Assembly: GCA_965224275.1 (NCBI GenBank)
Contig: CBDCYR010000006.1
Span: 62,001-126,000, forward strand
Source: CAUZWH01 sp965224275
Lineage (GTDB): Bacteria; Pseudomonadota; Alphaproteobacteria; SHVV01
Length of the DNA: 64,000 nt
Direction: 5' to 3'
The translations under genes and the position numbers were made by a program. This document shows positions 62,491 through 64,000 of the stretch, in pieces. Numbering within the stretch: position 1 is the first letter of the stretch; the number at the start of each line of letters is the position of its first letter. A model generated the notes under the pieces. The model was not told the DNA's origin. It worked only from the letters and a program-made list of their open reading frames with translations, and searched no databases.

Positions 62491-63126
62491 TCAGCCTAAA
62501 TGCTTGCTAATTAACGCCTTCGCCTGCGCGAAAGCGCTGTCTATAGACAAATTCGAGGTGTCAAGCAAGTGGGCCCCGGGCGCTGGTTTGAGGGGAGATA
62601 CCGCGCGTTCGGTGTCGCGTGCGTCGCGCCGACGCAGATCTTCGAGCACCTCATCGAATTCGATTGCTTCACCGCGGCTCCGCAATTCGGCGTGGCGGCG
62701 TTTGGCGCGCTCCTCAACCACCGCGATGACATAGAACTTCACATCCGCATCAGGGCAGATGACGGTGCCGATATCGCGGCCGTCGAGCACTGCCCCGGCC
62801 GCGCCGTTGGGCGGGTTGCGCGTAAAATTGCGCTGCAAACGCACCAGTTCAGCTCGCACGGCGGCGAGGGCCGCCACCTTCGAGGCGGCTTCGCCAATCG
62901 CCTCGCTGCGCAATTCAGAGGCATCAACGTCTGCCAAATTAAGGGACCGCGCGGCGGCGGTGGCGGCATCTTCTTCGGTTGGATCGGCACCACGATCGAG
63001 CACCTGCTTGGCCACCGCGCGATACAATAGTCCAGTGTCCAAGTGAGCCAGACCATATTGCGCGGCCAACCGCCGCGCCAGCGTTCCCTTCCCTGATGCC
63101 GCCGGCCCATCAATCGCAATGATCAC
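62491..63126 (-). CDS. cmk: Cytidylate kinase
   Basis: A 211-residue P-loop kinase that phosphorylates CMP and dCMP. Walker A IDGPAASGKGTLARRLA at residue 5, HLDTGLLYRAV, LDGRDIGTVICPDADVKFYV and the Arg-rich lid RDARDTERAVSPL are characteristic. GTG 63126 overlaps the aroA stop by 4 bases. Confidence 0.95.
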   Translation of the reverse strand: MIIAIDGPAASGKGTLARRLAAQYGLAHLDTGLLYRAVAKQVLDRGADPTEEDAATAAARSLNLADVDASELRSEAIGEAASKVAALAAVRAELVRLQRNFTRNPPNGAAGAVLDGRDIGTVICPDADVKFYVIAVVEERAKRRHAELRSRGEAIEFDEVLEDLRRRDARDTERAVSPLKPAPGAHLLDTSNLSIDSAFAQAKALISKHLG

Positions 63127-64000
63127 GCGTTGTTGCCTTGTAGGTTGGCGCCGAGTTCCTGCATCAGGGTGGCGAAACCGGGAAAACTGGTTTCGATGGT
63201 GTCAGTGCCATCGACTCGCACAGCGTCAGACGCGGCAATCCCGGCCACCAGAAATGCCATGGCGATACGGTGATCGTGTTCGGAGGCGATCGTCGCACCA
63301 CCGGTGAGCCCGCCCCGACCGTGGACCGCCAACCCATCTGCGTGTTCGTCGACGTTCGCGCCACAAGCGGCCAATCCTCGCACCATGGCGGTAATACGAT
63401 CGCTTTCTTTGACGCGGAGCTCACCGACCCCGTTGAAACGAGTGGTTCCCGAGGCGTGCGCGGCCGCGACGGCGAGGATCGGGTATTCGTCGATCATGTC
63501 GGGGGCACGATCGTGGGGCACATCGATGCCGATGAGGTCGCTTGAACGGGCGGTGATATCGGCAATGGGTTCGCCCTGGCCGTCGTCGCCGTCGTCGCTG
63601 GTTTGGTCGATTGTGAGATCGGCGCCCATCTCGCGGAGGCATTCGAACAACGCCGCGCGCCGCGGGTTGATGCCAACACCGCGCACGGTTACCTGGCTAT
63701 TTCTCGTCAGCAGCGCCGCAACAACAACAAATGCGGCCGACGACGGATCACCGGGAACGGTGATGTCGGCCGGCGTTAGTTCGGGCTGACCTACCACGAT
63801 CACGCGGTGGCCATCTTCTGGGGCTTCGCTACGAACCTCGGCGCCAAAACGCCGCAGCAGCCGTTCGGTATGATCCCGGGTTGGGCGCTGCTCGATCACG
63901 CTCGTTTCACCCGGCGCATAAAGCGCCGCCAGCATGACCGCTGATTTGATCTGGGCCGAGGGCACGGGCGTCACATATTCGATCGGCACCAGGTCGTCGC
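63123..64000 (-). CDS. aroA: 3-phosphoshikimate 1-carboxyvinyltransferase (EPSP synthase), partial
   Basis: The gene enters from beyond 64000; the visible 292 or so residues are the C-terminal two thirds. AQIKSAVMLAALYAPGE, DPSSAAFVVVAALL, the catalytic Asp in DEYPILAVAAAHASGTT, and RVKESDRI are conserved. The enzyme makes EPSP from shikimate 3-phosphate and PEP; glyphosate class cannot be judged without the N-terminus. It heads the aroA-cmk-rpsA cluster. Confidence 0.93.
   Translation of the reverse strand, partial: DDLVPIEYVTPVPSAQIKSAVMLAALYAPGETSVIEQRPTRDHTERLLRRFGAEVRSEAPEDGHRVIVVGQPELTPADITVPGDPSSAAFVVVAALLTRNSQVTVRGVGINPRRAALFECLREMGADLTIDQTSDDGDDGQGEPIADITARSSDLIGIDVPHDRAPDMIDEYPILAVAAAHASGTTRFNGVGELRVKESDRITAMVRGLAACGANVDEHADGLAVHGRGGLTGGATIASEHDHRIAMAFLVAGIAASDAVRVDGTDTIETSFPGFATLMQELGANLQGNNA

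Overview
The window looks like a GC-rich alphaproteobacterial chromosome, probably Rhodospirillales-like. Indicators are the gene order dnaA-dnaN-recF-gyrB, a ChvG/ChvI-type two-component pair next to rapZ, an MmcB-type repair protein, a CHCC zinc-finger protein, and the syntenic blocks tsaE-amgK-murU-addB-addA-trxA-folC-trpA-trpB-trpF-pyrF and lapA-ihfB-sppA-rpsA-cmk-aroA. This placement is inferred from gene content only.

Layout. 1-8.8 kb: end of a rhodanese gene, the replication block dnaA-dnaN-recF-gyrB, and a class A penicillin-binding protein. 8.8-15.5 kb: accessory genes (MFS exporter, DapA-like aldolase, YcgN protein, CbiB-like membrane protein, broken SYLF gene, histidine phosphatase), two palindromic mobile repeats and an IS481-family element. 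15.5-19.4 kb: metallophosphatase and the ADP-heptose operon gmhA-hldE-hldD for lipopolysaccharide core. 19.5-21.4 kb: mmcB and a large pentapeptide-repeat protein. 21.8-28.7 kb: insertion-sequence cluster with an IS256 element and an IS21 element that itself carries an IS110/IS1111-type element. 28.7-31.4 kb: a Rieske oxygenase, tRNA-Arg, a frameshifted ABC ATPase and a zinc-finger protein. 31.5-43 kb: polA, motB/motA, pckA, an SDR enzyme, a HugZ-like protein, chvI-chvG and rapZ. 43-64 kb: housekeeping operons for redox, tRNA modification, MurNAc recycling, recombination (AddAB), folate, tryptophan, pyrimidine, ribosomal protein S1, CMP kinase and aromatic synthesis; the last gene (aroA) runs off the window.

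The most unusual feature is a set of palindromic repeats tied to the tetranucleotide CTAG. Family 1 has three full copies (10.05, 15.35 and 23.44 kb), 171 to 282 bp long, with about 34-bp terminal inverted repeats; the longest copy is a composite of the other two. At least three 21-22 bp minimal forms (after gyrB, before chvI, after rapZ) look like fused ends or excision scars. Family 2 (19.4, 34.3 and 37.9 kb) has a different inverted repeat. In gyrB, the aldolase gene, hldD, Rieske copy 1, the SDR gene and rapZ, the TAG stop codon is part of the CTAG at the repeat edge. The IS481-family element also sits in CTAG, and its transposase stop codon comes from that target.

Two tandem Rieske oxygenase genes were originally adjacent. 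One was split by the IS21 element, and its lost 5' end, including the start codon, can be recovered in frame on the far side of the insertion. Three other genes (SYLF protein, ABC ATPase, motA) carry single-base frameshifts, which may be real decay or sequencing error. PolA appears to have lost the first catalytic motif of its proofreading exonuclease.
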